From Cupriavidus sp. YR651 (GTDB lineage: Bacteria; Pseudomonadota; Gammaproteobacteria; Burkholderiales; Burkholderiaceae): a stretch of DNA of 64,000 nt. Under the pieces are notes generated by a model. That model searched no databases, was not told the DNA's origin, and saw nothing but the letters and a program-made list of their open reading frames with translations. Position numbers and translations under genes: made by a program. Position 1 is the first letter of the stretch. Every line of letters begins with the position of its first letter. This document shows, piece after piece, positions 55,327-63,418 of the stretch. The DNA lies in NCBI RefSeq assembly GCF_900101625.1, contig NZ_FMYZ01000002.1, positions 1-64,000 on the forward strand, read 5' to 3'.

Positions 55327-56400
55327 TCAGGCCAGGCAGGCCGCCAAACCTTTCAGAATGGCGTCGCGCGGCAGGTCCACGCCGATAAAGACCATCTTGG
55401 TGCCCGGGGTTTCATCGTCCCATTTGGCGCCGACGTCGCTGCCCATCAGCTGGTGCACCCCCTGGAATACCACCTTGCGATCCACGCCTTCCATATAGAG
55501 CACGCCCTTGTAGCGCAGCAGCTTTTCGCCGTACACGGACAGGATGCCCGACAGGAACTCCTCGAGCTTGCCATAGTGGAACGGCTTGTCGCTGCGGAAG
55601 ACAAACGACGCGATGCGGTCCGTATGGTGGTGATGGTGGTGGTGATCGTGCGCGTGGCCATGCCCGTGGTCATCGTCATGGTCGTGATCGTGGCCGCAGT
55701 GCTCGTCATGCACGTGGTCGTGATCATGATCGTGCTCGTCGGCGCGCAGGAAGTCGGGGTCGATCTCCAGTTTCTCGTTCAGGTTGAAGCCGCGAAGGTC
55801 GAAGATTGTCTCGATCGGGGCTTCGCCGAAGTGCGCCGTGTTGATCGGGGCGCGCGGGTTCATGTGCAGCAGGCGGTGGCGCAGGTCGGCCACGTCGCCG
55901 TCGCTGACCAGGTCGGCCTTGGTGATGAAGATGGCATCGGCGAAGCCCACCTGGCGTTGCGCCTCTTCCTGCTTGTCCAGCTGCAGGTGGGCGTGCTTGG
56001 CGTCCACCAGCGTGATCACGGCATCCAGCAGGTAGCGCGAGGCGATTTCCTCGTCCATGAAGAACGTCTGTGCCACCGGGCCCGGGTTGGCGACGCCGGT
56101 GGTTTCGATCACCACGCGGTCGAAGTCGAGCTTGCCCTCGTCGCGCTGCGTGATCAGATCGGACAACGCCTGCACCAGGTCGCCGCGGATCGTGCAGCAG
56201 ATGCAGCCGTTGCTCATCTGCACGATCTGCTCGCGGCCGTCCTGCACCAGGATCTCGTTGTCGATGTTCTCTTCGCCGAACTCGTTCTCGATCACGGCGA
56301 TCTTCATGCCGTGCTGCTCGGTGAGGATGCGCTTGAGCAGCGTCGTCTTGCCGCTGCCGAGGAAGCCAGTCAGGATCGTGACCGGGGTCAGTTTGGACAT
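55327..56400 (-). CDS. cobW2: CobW/COG0523 GTPase, zinc metallochaperone type
   Basis: A 357-residue G3E GTPase with P-loop GFLGSGKTT (Lys18), the metal motif C66-I-C68-C69 (SNGCICC), VVIETTGVANP and TKAD. A long His/Asp-rich insertion (about 220-265) ends in seven consecutive histidines and probably buffers zinc. The C-terminal CobW domain follows. The start at ATG 56400 has CGGAG upstream. It lies 41 bases after zur on the same strand and is likely under Zur control with it. The family transfers zinc to proteins under limitation. Confidence 0.9.
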   Translation of the reverse strand: MSKLTPVTILTGFLGSGKTTLLKRILTEQHGMKIAVIENEFGEENIDNEILVQDGREQIVQMSNGCICCTIRGDLVQALSDLITQRDEGKLDFDRVVIETTGVANPGPVAQTFFMDEEIASRYLLDAVITLVDAKHAHLQLDKQEEAQRQVGFADAIFITKADLVSDGDVADLRHRLLHMNPRAPINTAHFGEAPIETIFDLRGFNLNEKLEIDPDFLRADEHDHDHDHVHDEHCGHDHDHDDDHGHGHAHDHHHHHHHTDRIASFVFRSDKPFHYGKLEEFLSGILSVYGEKLLRYKGVLYMEGVDRKVVFQGVHQLMGSDVGAKWDDETPGTKMVFIGVDLPRDAILKGLAACLA

Positions 56401-56441
56401 GTAGTTGTTCTCCGAGGAAAGCGTTTGCGCGTCCGTGCGCA

Positions 56442-56966
56442 TCAGTGCGCTGCGTCGCCGCGAGGCTTGCCGCATTCGGCGCAGACGCCGTTGACCGTCA
56501 GTTCCACGTGCTCGACGGCAAAGCCGCTGGGCACCTTGGGCGTGACGGACGGCGCGGGCAGGCCGGCGGCTTCCAGGCAAAACGTGCGGTCGCAGCGGGT
56601 GCAATGGAAATGGCTGTGCTGGCGGTGGACTTCGGCGCGCGCGGCTTCGTGCTCGACCAGCGCGAAGCGGAACACGCGGTCGTTGCCGGCGCGCTTCTGC
56701 GCCAGGCCCTGGTCCACGAGCCAGTCCAGCACGCGATACACCGTGACGCGGTCCACCTCGCCGTCGGCCGGCAGGCGGTCGATCACGGCCTGGTGGGTCA
56801 TCGCGTCCTCGGCGTCGATCAGGCAGGCGAGGATGGCCACGCGCGGCTGCGTCACCCGTGCGCCCAGCTGGCGCAGGCGTTCCTCGGCAGCGTCGAGCGT
56901 GGTGCCGGGCAGCGGGGCGCCGTTGGCGGGCGCCGGATGCGGAGTGGGACGAGTCATGCGGGCCAT
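56442..56966 (-). CDS. zur: Zinc uptake regulator, Fur family
   Basis: A 174-residue Fur-family repressor. The winged helix (about 25-95) includes LGARVTQPRVAILACLIDAEDAMTHQ and VDRVTVYRVLDWLV. The metal region has HRQHSHFHCTRCDRTFC, and CAECGK near the C-terminus supplies the second CxxC of the structural zinc site. Assignment to Zur rather than Fur or PerR rests on the two CobW genes and TonB receptor downstream. A candidate auto-regulatory site lies 23 bases before the start. Confidence 0.87.
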   Translation of the reverse strand: MARMTRPTPHPAPANGAPLPGTTLDAAEERLRQLGARVTQPRVAILACLIDAEDAMTHQAVIDRLPADGEVDRVTVYRVLDWLVDQGLAQKRAGNDRVFRFALVEHEAARAEVHRQHSHFHCTRCDRTFCLEAAGLPAPSVTPKVPSGFAVEHVELTVNGVCAECGKPRGDAAH

Positions 56967-56988
56967 TTAACCATAGCCATCCGCTCGA

Positions 56989-57003
56989 TGCAATTCAGTT
57001 GCG
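56989..57003. promoter_or_regulatory. Candidate Zur operator before zur
   Basis: TGCAATTCAGTTGCG, sharing TGCAA, then AGTTGCG at the same spacing, with the element before cobW1 (54038-54054). It lies 23 bases upstream of the zur start. Confidence 0.5.
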
Positions 57004-57099
57004 TAAGCAGGGTTTTGCCGGCAGCGGCAGGTGCCGATTGCGCCTATGATCGGCAGGGAGAGAATCAGTCGCCGGCCCAGGAATCGAGGAGACGATGTC

Positions 57100-57999
57100 A
57101 TGCAGAACGACGCCAGCGCGTTGCTGTTTCCCAACTTCGAGTGGTTTCGCGTGCAGGTGGACGACGTGGAGATTGCCGGCGTGCGCGGCGGCTCCGGTCC
57201 GCCGCTGCTGCTGCTGCATGGATTTCCGCAGAGTCACCTGATCTGGCACAAGGTGGCCCCGGCGCTGGCGGACCGCTTCACGGTCATCGCCACCGACCTG
57301 CGGGGCTACGGCAGCAGTGCCGCGCCGCCGGGAAATCCGGGCCATGAGGCGTACAGCAAGCGGGCCATGGCGCACGACCAGGTGGAGGTGATGCGTCGGC
57401 TTGGCTTCAAGCGCTTTGCGCTGTGCGCGCACGACCGTGGTGCGCGCGTGGCACACCGGCTCTGCATGGATCATCCGGACAGCGTCGACCGCGCGATGTT
57501 CCTTGACATCGCCCCCACGCTGGCGATGTACGAAGCGACCAGCATGGCCTTTGCCGCCGCGTACTGGCACTGGTTCTTCCTGATCCAGCCCGCGCCGTTC
57601 CCGGAAACGCTGATCAACGCCGAGCCCGAGTTTTTCCTTGAGAAGTTGCTGGGCCTGCGGCATGCCGGGGCGAATCCCTTCGCGCCGGACGCCATGGCGG
57701 CCTACATCGCCGCGATGCGGGACCCCGCGCGCGTGCACGGGATGTGCGAGGACTATCGCGCCGCCGCCACCGTCGACCTGGAACACGACCGCGCGGACCG
57801 CGAAGCGGGGCGCAAGCTGGCGCTGCCCATGCGCGTGCTGTGGGGCGAGCACGGCGTGGTGGCGCGCTGCTTCGAGCCGCTGGCGCTGTGGCAGGCCGTC
57901 TCCGAGGATGTCTCGGGCGCCGCGCTGGCCTGCGGCCACTACGTTCCGGAAGAGGCCCCGGACGCGCTGCTGGAGGAGATGCTCGGTTTCTTCGGGTAG
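57100..57999 (+). CDS. Alpha/beta hydrolase with the fluoroacetate dehalogenase residue set
   Basis: A 299-residue alpha/beta hydrolase. The nucleophile is Asp112 in AHDRGARVAHR rather than Ser. Asp136, His280 and the carboxylate-binding Arg113 and Arg116 are present, as are the halide-pocket residues His157, Trp158 and Tyr219. These correspond one to one with fluoroacetate dehalogenase (numbering shifted by 0-2). The expected reaction is hydrolysis of haloacetates to glycolate. ATG 57100 has GAGGAGA upstream. No transporter or regulator for haloacids is adjacent, although a Bug-type binding protein follows 232 bases later. Confidence 0.85.
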   Translation: MQNDASALLFPNFEWFRVQVDDVEIAGVRGGSGPPLLLLHGFPQSHLIWHKVAPALADRFTVIATDLRGYGSSAAPPGNPGHEAYSKRAMAHDQVEVMRRLGFKRFALCAHDRGARVAHRLCMDHPDSVDRAMFLDIAPTLAMYEATSMAFAAAYWHWFFLIQPAPFPETLINAEPEFFLEKLLGLRHAGANPFAPDAMAAYIAAMRDPARVHGMCEDYRAAATVDLEHDRADREAGRKLALPMRVLWGEHGVVARCFEPLALWQAVSEDVSGAALACGHYVPEEAPDALLEEMLGFFG

Positions 58000-58231
58000 G
58001 CCGCATTCTCGCGGGTTACCCCCTATACCTCGTGCATGTTCGCGGTTGCTAACATCCACCTCCGGCTCCGCCTGTCGGCGGGGCCAGGCGCCGCACGGCA
58101 CCCATACATCCTGCCGATGGTCATCGTGGCGATCCGATATGGATCGCACGACCGGAGCGCCCGCACGCGGCGCGCCTCCGGCGGCAGCTGCGGCGCAGGA
58201 ACGGGGCATAGGGTATTCAGGAGAGACAGAG

Positions 58232-59218
58232 ATGAAACGAGTTGCAATGAACATTGCGGCCGCGCTGGCTGTTGCAGGCGTGGGTGCTTTCACCGGGGCG
58301 CAGGCGCAGGAATATCCGGGCAACAAGCCGGTGCAGGCGGTAGTGCCGTTTGCCGCGGGTGGCCCGACCGACAAGGTGGCGCGTGAACTGACGATGGTCA
58401 TGTCCAAGCATCTGGGCACGACGATCGTGATCGAGAACCTGGGCGGTGCCGGCGGCACCATCGGCGCCAAGAAAGTGGCGCAGGCCAAGGGCGATGGTTA
58501 CACCATCCTGATCCACCACATCGGCATGTCCACGGCCCCGGCGCTGTACCGCAACCTGGGCTTCGATCCGCTGAAGGATTTCGAGATGGTCGGCGAGGTG
58601 GCCGACGTACCGATGGTGCTGGTGGGCAACAAGCAACTGCCGCCGGCCAACTTCAAGGACCTGGTGCCTTATATCAAGGCCAACGCCAGCAAGCTGTCGC
58701 TGGCCAACGCCGGGATCGGCTCGGCCTCGCACCTCTGCGGGCTGCTGTTCCAGAGCGCCATCCAGACCGAACTGACCACCGTGCCGTACAAGGGCACGGC
58801 GCCGGCGCTGACCGATATCCTCGGCGGCCAGGTGAACCTGATCTGCGATCAGACCACCAACATCGCCGGCCAGCTGAAGGCCAACGCGCTGAAGCCGTAT
58901 GCCGCGATGCAGTCGCGCCGCGTGGAAGCGTTCAAGGACATCCCGACCGCCGCCGAGCAGGGCCTGCCGGGCGTGGAAGTGAAGATCTGGCACGCCATGT
59001 ACGCGCCGAAGGGCACGCCGAAGCCGGTGATCGACAAGCTGTCGGCCGCGCTGCAGAAGGCGGTGGCCGATCCAACCTTCCGCGCCAAGATGGCTGAGCT
59101 GGGTGCGGAGGCCGTGCCGGCCCAGCGCGCCACGCCGGACTCGCTGCGCACGTTCCTGACCGCCGAAATCAACAAGTGGACGCCGGTGATCAAGAAGGCG
59201 GGTGTGTACGCCGACTGA
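58232..59218 (+). CDS. Bug/TctC-family periplasmic solute-binding protein
   Basis: A 328-residue exported binding protein. The signal peptide runs MKRVAMNIAAALAVAG to about AQAQ (residue 26). It contains the family motifs VPFAAGGPTDKVAR, ENLGGAGGTIGAKKVA, and VPYKGTAPALTDILGGQV. Bug proteins bind small carboxylates, often with tripartite TctAB carriers, though none is next to it. These orphans are abundant in Burkholderiales. CAGGAGAGA lies before the ATG. A terminator follows at 59259. Confidence 0.92.
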   Translation: MKRVAMNIAAALAVAGVGAFTGAQAQEYPGNKPVQAVVPFAAGGPTDKVARELTMVMSKHLGTTIVIENLGGAGGTIGAKKVAQAKGDGYTILIHHIGMSTAPALYRNLGFDPLKDFEMVGEVADVPMVLVGNKQLPPANFKDLVPYIKANASKLSLANAGIGSASHLCGLLFQSAIQTELTTVPYKGTAPALTDILGGQVNLICDQTTNIAGQLKANALKPYAAMQSRRVEAFKDIPTAAEQGLPGVEVKIWHAMYAPKGTPKPVIDKLSAALQKAVADPTFRAKMAELGAEAVPAQRATPDSLRTFLTAEINKWTPVIKKAGVYAD

Positions 59219-59258
59219 TGACCACCTGACCGGCCATTGCGCCGGCACCAGATGGACG

Positions 59259-59288
59259 AAAGGCCACGCAGCGATGCGTGGCCTTTTT
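59259..59288 (+). terminator. Rho-independent terminator
   Basis: Stem AGGCCACGCA (59261-59270) / TGCGTGGCCT (59275-59284) with loop GCGA and a five-T run. Confidence 0.9.
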
Positions 59289-59445
59289 GCATTGGCACGA
59301 TGGGCGGCGCGCGTCTCCTATATTGGGGAGACACGCTGGCCGGCGGCGGGGAGGAAACCGGCCGGACTGGCCGTTGATTTCCCGGATGGAATCCCGCACT
59401 GAAACCCGCACTGAAACCCGCACGAAATCCGCTGCTGAAATGGCA

Positions 59446-59474
59446 CTTGAAAGCGGGGCGGGTGGCGCCACCTA
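59446..59474 (+). promoter_or_regulatory. Possible heat-shock (sigma-32 type) promoter for hslVU
   Basis: CTTGAAA at 59446-59452 matches the sigma-32 -35 consensus exactly, followed after 14 bases by GCCACCTA, a weak match to CCCCATnT. The hslV start is 30 bases downstream. Just upstream (59393-59428) is a short tandem repeat CCCGCACTGAAA. Confidence 0.4.
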
Positions 59475-59503
59475 CCGACCTGACACACACGACAGAAGGC
59501 ACC

Positions 59504-60040
59504 ATGGAACAGTATCACGGCACTACCATCGTCAGCGTTCGCCGCGGCAACCAGGTCGCGCTGGGCGGTGACGGCCAGGTCACTCTCGGCAACATCGTGA
59601 TGAAGGGTACGGCCCGCAAGGTGCGGCGCATCTACAACGGCAAGGTGCTGGTCGGGTTTGCCGGCAGCACGGCCGATGCCTTCTCGCTGCTGGACCGCTT
59701 TGAAGCCAAGCTCGAGAAGTACCAGGGCAACCTGACCCGCGCCGCGGTGGACCTGGCCAAGGACTGGCGATCGGATCGCGCGCTGCGACGCCTGGAGGCG
59801 ATGCTGATCACGGCCGACCGCGACACCACGCTGGTCATCACCGGCAACGGCGACGTGCTGGACCCCGAAGGCGGCATCGCGGCGATCGGGTCGGGCGGCG
59901 CCTACGCGCAGTCGGCGGCCAAGGCGCTGATCGAGAACACCGAGCTGGCGCCGAAGGACGTGGTCGAAAAGGCCCTGACCATCGCCGGCGAGCTCTGCAT
60001 CTACACGAACACCAATTTCGTTATCGAGACGCTGGAATAA
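59504..60040 (+). CDS. hslV: ATP-dependent protease peptidase subunit HslV
   Basis: A 178-residue proteasome-like threonine protease. The short propeptide MEQYHG is removed to expose catalytic Thr7 (TTIVSVRRG). GGDGQVTLG and [10 protein letters not shown] are family motifs, and the C-terminus TNFVIETLE fits the HslU-contacting tail region. It forms a dodecamer capped by HslU. Length is normal for beta-proteobacteria. hslU follows after 87 bases. Confidence 0.96.
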   Translation: MEQYHGTTIVSVRRGNQVALGGDGQVTLGNIVMKGTARKVRRIYNGKVLVGFAGSTADAFSLLDRFEAKLEKYQGNLTRAAVDLAKDWRSDRALRRLEAMLITADRDTTLVITGNGDVLDPEGGIAAIGSGGAYAQSAAKALIENTELAPKDVVEKALTIAGELCIYTNTNFVIETLE

Positions 60041-60127
60041 GCGTCGCATCGCGGGCCGCGCGCCAGCGTTGCGCGGCCGCTCCCGATTTCGACCGGACCC
60101 ATCGGTCCGGCGCACTGAACGGATACC

Positions 60128-61459
60128 ATGTCGCAAACCATGACCCCGTCGGAAATCGTTTCCGAACTCGACAAGCACATCATCGGCCAGAACAAGGCCA
60201 AGAAGGCCGTGGCCGTGGCGCTGCGCAACCGCTGGCGTCGCCAGCAGGTGGCCGACCCCCTGCGCCAGGAAATCACGCCCAAGAACATCCTGATGATCGG
60301 ACCGACCGGCGTCGGCAAGACGGAGATCGCCCGCCGGCTGGCCAAGCTGGCCGACGCGCCGTTCATCAAGATCGAGGCCACCAAGTTCACGGAAGTGGGC
60401 TACGTGGGCCGCGACGTCGACACGATCGTGCGCGACCTGGCTGAGATGGCCATCAAGCAGACGCGCGAATCCGAAATGAAGAAGGTGCGCACCAAGGCCG
60501 AGGAAGCCGCCGAGGACCGCCTGCTGGATGTGCTGCTGCCGCCGCCGCGCGACATCGGCTTTGCGCAGACCGAGGACAAGGATTCCAACACGCGCCAGGT
60601 CTTCCGCAAGAAGCTGCGCGAAGGCCAGCTCGACGACAAGGACATCGAGCTCGAAGTGGCCGCCGGCCTGCCGAGCATGGACATCATGGGTCCGCCGGGC
60701 ATGGAAGACATGACCGAGCAGATCCGCACGATGTTCGCCGGCCTGGGCCAGGGCAAGAAGCATCGCCGCAAGCTGAAGGTGAAGGAAGCCTTCAAGCTGC
60801 TGATCGACGAAGAGGCGGCCAAGCTCGTCAATGAAGAGGAGCTCAAGCACAAGGCCATCGCCAACGTGGAGCAGAACGGCATCGTGTTCCTGGACGAGAT
60901 CGACAAGATCGCCAGCCGCAGCGAGATCGGCGGTGGCGAGGTGTCGCGCCAGGGTGTGCAGCGCGACCTGCTGCCGCTGGTGGAAGGCACGACGGTGAGC
61001 ACCAAGTACGGCATGATCCGGACCGACCACATCCTGTTCATCGCGTCGGGCGCGTTCCATCTTTCCAAGCCGAGCGACCTGATTCCCGAACTGCAGGGCC
61101 GCTTCCCGATTCGCGTCGAGCTGGAATCGCTGTCCGTGCAGGACTTCGAGGCCATCCTCACGCAGACCGATGCGAGCCTGACCAAGCAATACCAGGCGCT
61201 GCTGAAGACGGAAGAGGTAGAGCTGCTGTTCGCGCCGGATGGTATCCGCCGGCTGGCGGAGATCGCGTTCTCGGTGAACGAGAAGGTTGAGAACATCGGC
61301 GCGCGCCGCCTGTACACGGTGATGGAACGTCTGCTGGAAGACCTGTCGTTCCACGCGACGAAGTCGTCGGGCGAGACGGTGACGATCGATGCCAAGTATG
61401 TCGACGAGCGGTTGGGCGATCTGGCCGGCAATGAGGATTTGTCGCGCTACGTTCTCTAA
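60128..61459 (+). CDS. hslU: ATP-dependent protease ATPase subunit HslU
   Basis: A 443-residue AAA+ unfoldase of the HslVU protease. Walker A is GPTGVGKTE (Lys64) and Walker B is VFLDEIDK (Asp256-Glu257). The intermediate domain lies at about 110-230. The GYVGRD pore loop (residues 90-95) and C-terminal sensor/tail (ending DLSRYVL) match HslU; the C-terminal residues insert into HslV. A strong terminator follows. Confidence 0.97.
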   Translation: MSQTMTPSEIVSELDKHIIGQNKAKKAVAVALRNRWRRQQVADPLRQEITPKNILMIGPTGVGKTEIARRLAKLADAPFIKIEATKFTEVGYVGRDVDTIVRDLAEMAIKQTRESEMKKVRTKAEEAAEDRLLDVLLPPPRDIGFAQTEDKDSNTRQVFRKKLREGQLDDKDIELEVAAGLPSMDIMGPPGMEDMTEQIRTMFAGLGQGKKHRRKLKVKEAFKLLIDEEAAKLVNEEELKHKAIANVEQNGIVFLDEIDKIASRSEIGGGEVSRQGVQRDLLPLVEGTTVSTKYGMIRTDHILFIASGAFHLSKPSDLIPELQGRFPIRVELESLSVQDFEAILTQTDASLTKQYQALLKTEEVELLFAPDGIRRLAEIAFSVNEKVENIGARRLYTVMERLLEDLSFHATKSSGETVTIDAKYVDERLGDLAGNEDLSRYVL

Positions 61460-61488
61460 CTCGCTGACGCGCGCGATCACGCGCAAAG

Positions 61489-61522
61489 AAAAAGAGCCGG
61501 ACATCTGTCCGGCTCTTTTTTT
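61489..61522 (+). terminator. Rho-independent terminator after hslU
   Basis: Thirteen-base stem AAAGAGCCGGACA / TGTCCGGCTCTTT (61491-61518) followed by further T to 61522; also A-rich on the left, so it could act on both strands. Confidence 0.92.
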
Positions 61523-61555
61523 GTCTTGCGTTCAGTGCCTCGGTGCCTCAGTGCC

Positions 61556-62134
61556 TCAGTGCACGTGGCCGGCGTGGCCGCCCTGTGTGCCTTCGGGCGC
61601 GATCACGTCGAGCGCCGGTGCGGGCGACTTCAGTTCACGCGGGTTTTGCCCGGCGGCAGGCACCTGCGTCCACTCGCTCTTGCCGTTCTCGCATTCCTGC
61701 AGCACCGGGAAATACAGCTTGCCGCCTTGCTCCGGCAGCTTCATCAGCATCCGGAATTCATCGAAGTGCGCGTCGGCCAGCGTGCCGCCGAACCAGCGCA
61801 GCGTGCGGACGTCTTCCTCCACGGTCTTGCCGTGCGACGCGTACGGCTTGGCCAGCTTCTCGCGGCGAACCTCGACCTGCCAGCCCGCCTTCGGCTGCGG
61901 ATGGGCGCCCTGCACGCCGTCCGGGATGGTGACCGTGATGGCGCGCGTCGCGCTGCCGTTGCAGCCGTGGCCCACCAGCAGCACGCCCTTGAAGTAGCTG
62001 CCGGCCGCCGCCTGCTTCTGTTCGAACACGATATGCGCCGATGCGTTGGGCGACCACGCCGCCGCCGCCAGGCAGGCAACACCGGCGAAGGTGGCGAACA
62101 GGGGAGCGAGAGCAGGGCGCAGGCGCAAGGTCAT
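61556..62134 (-). CDS. YcnI-like (DUF1775) exported protein, possible copper binding
   Basis: A 192-residue protein with a signal peptide (to about ASA, residue 33). Cleavage there exposes His34 as the first residue (HIVFEQKQA). In YcnI-type DUF1775 proteins the N-terminal His ligates copper, so this placement is meaningful. The domain contains LLVGHGCNGSATRAITVTIP and RWFGGTLADAHFDEF, and the C-terminus is His-rich (GGHAGHVH). No copper oxidase or CopC gene adjoins. Several in-frame starts exist upstream; ATG 62134 directly precedes the signal peptide. Confidence 0.83.
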   Translation of the reverse strand: MTLRLRPALAPLFATFAGVACLAAAAWSPNASAHIVFEQKQAAAGSYFKGVLLVGHGCNGSATRAITVTIPDGVQGAHPQPKAGWQVEVRREKLAKPYASHGKTVEEDVRTLRWFGGTLADAHFDEFRMLMKLPEQGGKLYFPVLQECENGKSEWTQVPAAGQNPRELKSPAPALDVIAPEGTQGGHAGHVH

Positions 62135-62223
62135 GATGGATCGGGATTCGGAAGTCGGTAAGGAAATTGAAATCGCGCGCCAGTCTAGCGTCAATCCGCC
62201 GCATGGCTGTGCGACCTGGTGCC

Positions 62224-62323
62224 GCAGCGCGGATATCCGGTCACATCGAGGCACGCGACGCAGCGCGGTTATCCGTGCGTATCGGCTTGGCTCTCACCGG
62301 TAAGGTTGGTAAGCATTGGTAAG
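62224..62323. repeat. Direct-repeat arrays in a divergent promoter region
   Basis: A 16-base direct repeat with one mismatch, GCAGCGCGGATATCCG (62224-62239) and GCAGCGCGGTTATCCG (62260-62275), is followed by three GGTAAG units at 62299, 62308 and 62318. They lie in the 299-base gap (62135-62433) between the divergent YcnI-like and hypothetical genes, which otherwise shows nothing recognisable. Confidence 0.6.
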
Positions 62324-62433
62324 CACACTGGCGCGGCACCCGGGGCGAATGAGACCCTTGCGCACCTTGTCGGTCTACTGGGACCGGGGCGGGAGCCACC
62401 GCATCCACCTCAAATACCTGCCGGGAGTCAGCC

Positions 62434-62799
62434 ATGTCGCGCAATACCTCGCGTACCCCCTTTTTCAAACGCAACCAGGTGCGAAAGCGCCGGGTGGCGA
62501 TAGCCACGGCGAGTGTCGTGGCCGGGATCACCGCCGCCACCGTGTTCCTGTGTCTGCGGCCCGCGGTAGCGCCTGCCGTCGCGGCGTCGCTGCCGATCAC
62601 AACGTCGGCGAAGGCCGATCAGCCGGAGCGCCAGGCCGCGCACGACGGCGCGGCCGCCGTGGCCGCCGTGGCGATGGCATCGGGCGCAATGGTCACGCTG
62701 GTCGACCGTCACGCCAGCGATGCCGTGCGCATGGCCGATGCTTCGGACAATGCGTCCGTGGACGACCTCGGCTGGGACTACGTGCAACTGCGCCTGTAA
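62434..62799 (+). CDS. Hypothetical small membrane or exported protein
   Basis: A 121-residue product with a very basic N-terminus (MSRNTSRTPFFKRNQVRKRR), one hydrophobic helix (about 21-55: VAIATASVVAGITAATVFLC and on) and an Ala/Asp-rich tail ending DLGWDYVQLRL. I do not recognise the family. GGGAG lies 5 bases before the ATG. It converges with the RegA-like gene 25 bases away. It could be a membrane-anchored periplasmic protein. Confidence 0.6.
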   Translation: MSRNTSRTPFFKRNQVRKRRVAIATASVVAGITAATVFLCLRPAVAPAVAASLPITTSAKADQPERQAAHDGAAAVAAVAMASGAMVTLVDRHASDAVRMADASDNASVDDLGWDYVQLRL

Positions 62800-62824
62800 G
62801 CGACGGCGCCTGCAAGCGAGGGTC

Positions 62825-63418
62825 CTAGCGCGACACCGGCCGCTTGCCCAGCTTGCGCTGCAATGTGCGCCGATGCATGTTGAGCGCCCGCGCCGTGGCC
62901 GAGATATTGCCACCGTGCTCCGTGAGCACGCGCTGGATGTGCTCCCACTCGAGCCGTGCCACGGATAGCGGCACCGGTTCCTCGAGCGCGGCTTCCGCCG
63001 CATCTTCTGAAATCCCCGCCATCAGCGCCGTCAGGATCGAATCGACATTGGCCGGCTTGGCCAGGTATTCGTCCGCCCCCTGCTTGACCGCGGCCACGGC
63101 CGTGGCGATGCTCGCATAGCCTGTCAGCACGAGGATGCGCGCGTCCGGCAACGCGGCGCGCAGCGGTGCCACCAGATGCAGGCCCGATTCGGCCGGCGCG
63201 GTGCCGCCCGATTCCGCCGGGGGCCCCAGATGGAGATCGAGCGTGACATACGCAAACGACGTACGCGCCGCCAGCGCGAGCGCCGTACTGCCGTTGTGCG
63301 CCACCTGCACCGCATAGCCGCGCCGCGTCAGCGCACGGGCCAGCGTGCCGGAGAACACCTCGTCGTCATCGATCACAAGGAAGGGGGTGGCGTCGGTAGG
63401 CGCGGAGGCGTCGGTCAT
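62825..63418 (-). CDS. RegA/PrrA/ActR-type response regulator
   Basis: A 197-residue response regulator. Acidic residues D17-D19 (VIDDDE) precede phospho-acceptor Asp61 (VTLDLHLG), with the Lys in LAKPANV, and a C-terminal Fis-type helix-turn-helix follows (about 160-190: NISATARALNMHRRTLQRKL). This short RegA architecture controls redox- and respiration-linked genes in proteobacteria. After Asp61 the receiver carries an extra loop, GPPAESGGTAPAESG, longer than usual. Its start overlaps the kinase stop (TGATG). Confidence 0.86.
   Translation of the reverse strand: MTDASAPTDATPFLVIDDDEVFSGTLARALTRRGYAVQVAHNGSTALALAARTSFAYVTLDLHLGPPAESGGTAPAESGLHLVAPLRAALPDARILVLTGYASIATAVAAVKQGADEYLAKPANVDSILTALMAGISEDAAEAALEEPVPLSVARLEWEHIQRVLTEHGGNISATARALNMHRRTLQRKLGKRPVSR

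Noticed and set aside
55620-55740. Apparent GTG/ATG-rich tandem repeat
   Set aside because: It is the complement of the His/Asp-rich loop of cobW2, i.e. coding sequence rather than an independent repeat element.
55084-56970. Plus-strand open frame of about 630 codons opposite cobW2 and zur
   Set aside because: It is antisense to two proteins with intact metal and GTPase motifs; the Val/Met-rich middle is only the complement of His codons.
62428-63003. Minus-strand frame opposite the small hypothetical gene at 62434
   Set aside because: Its product is Arg-rich low complexity and overlaps the well-supported RegA-like gene; the plus-strand frame has a ribosome-binding site and a membrane segment.
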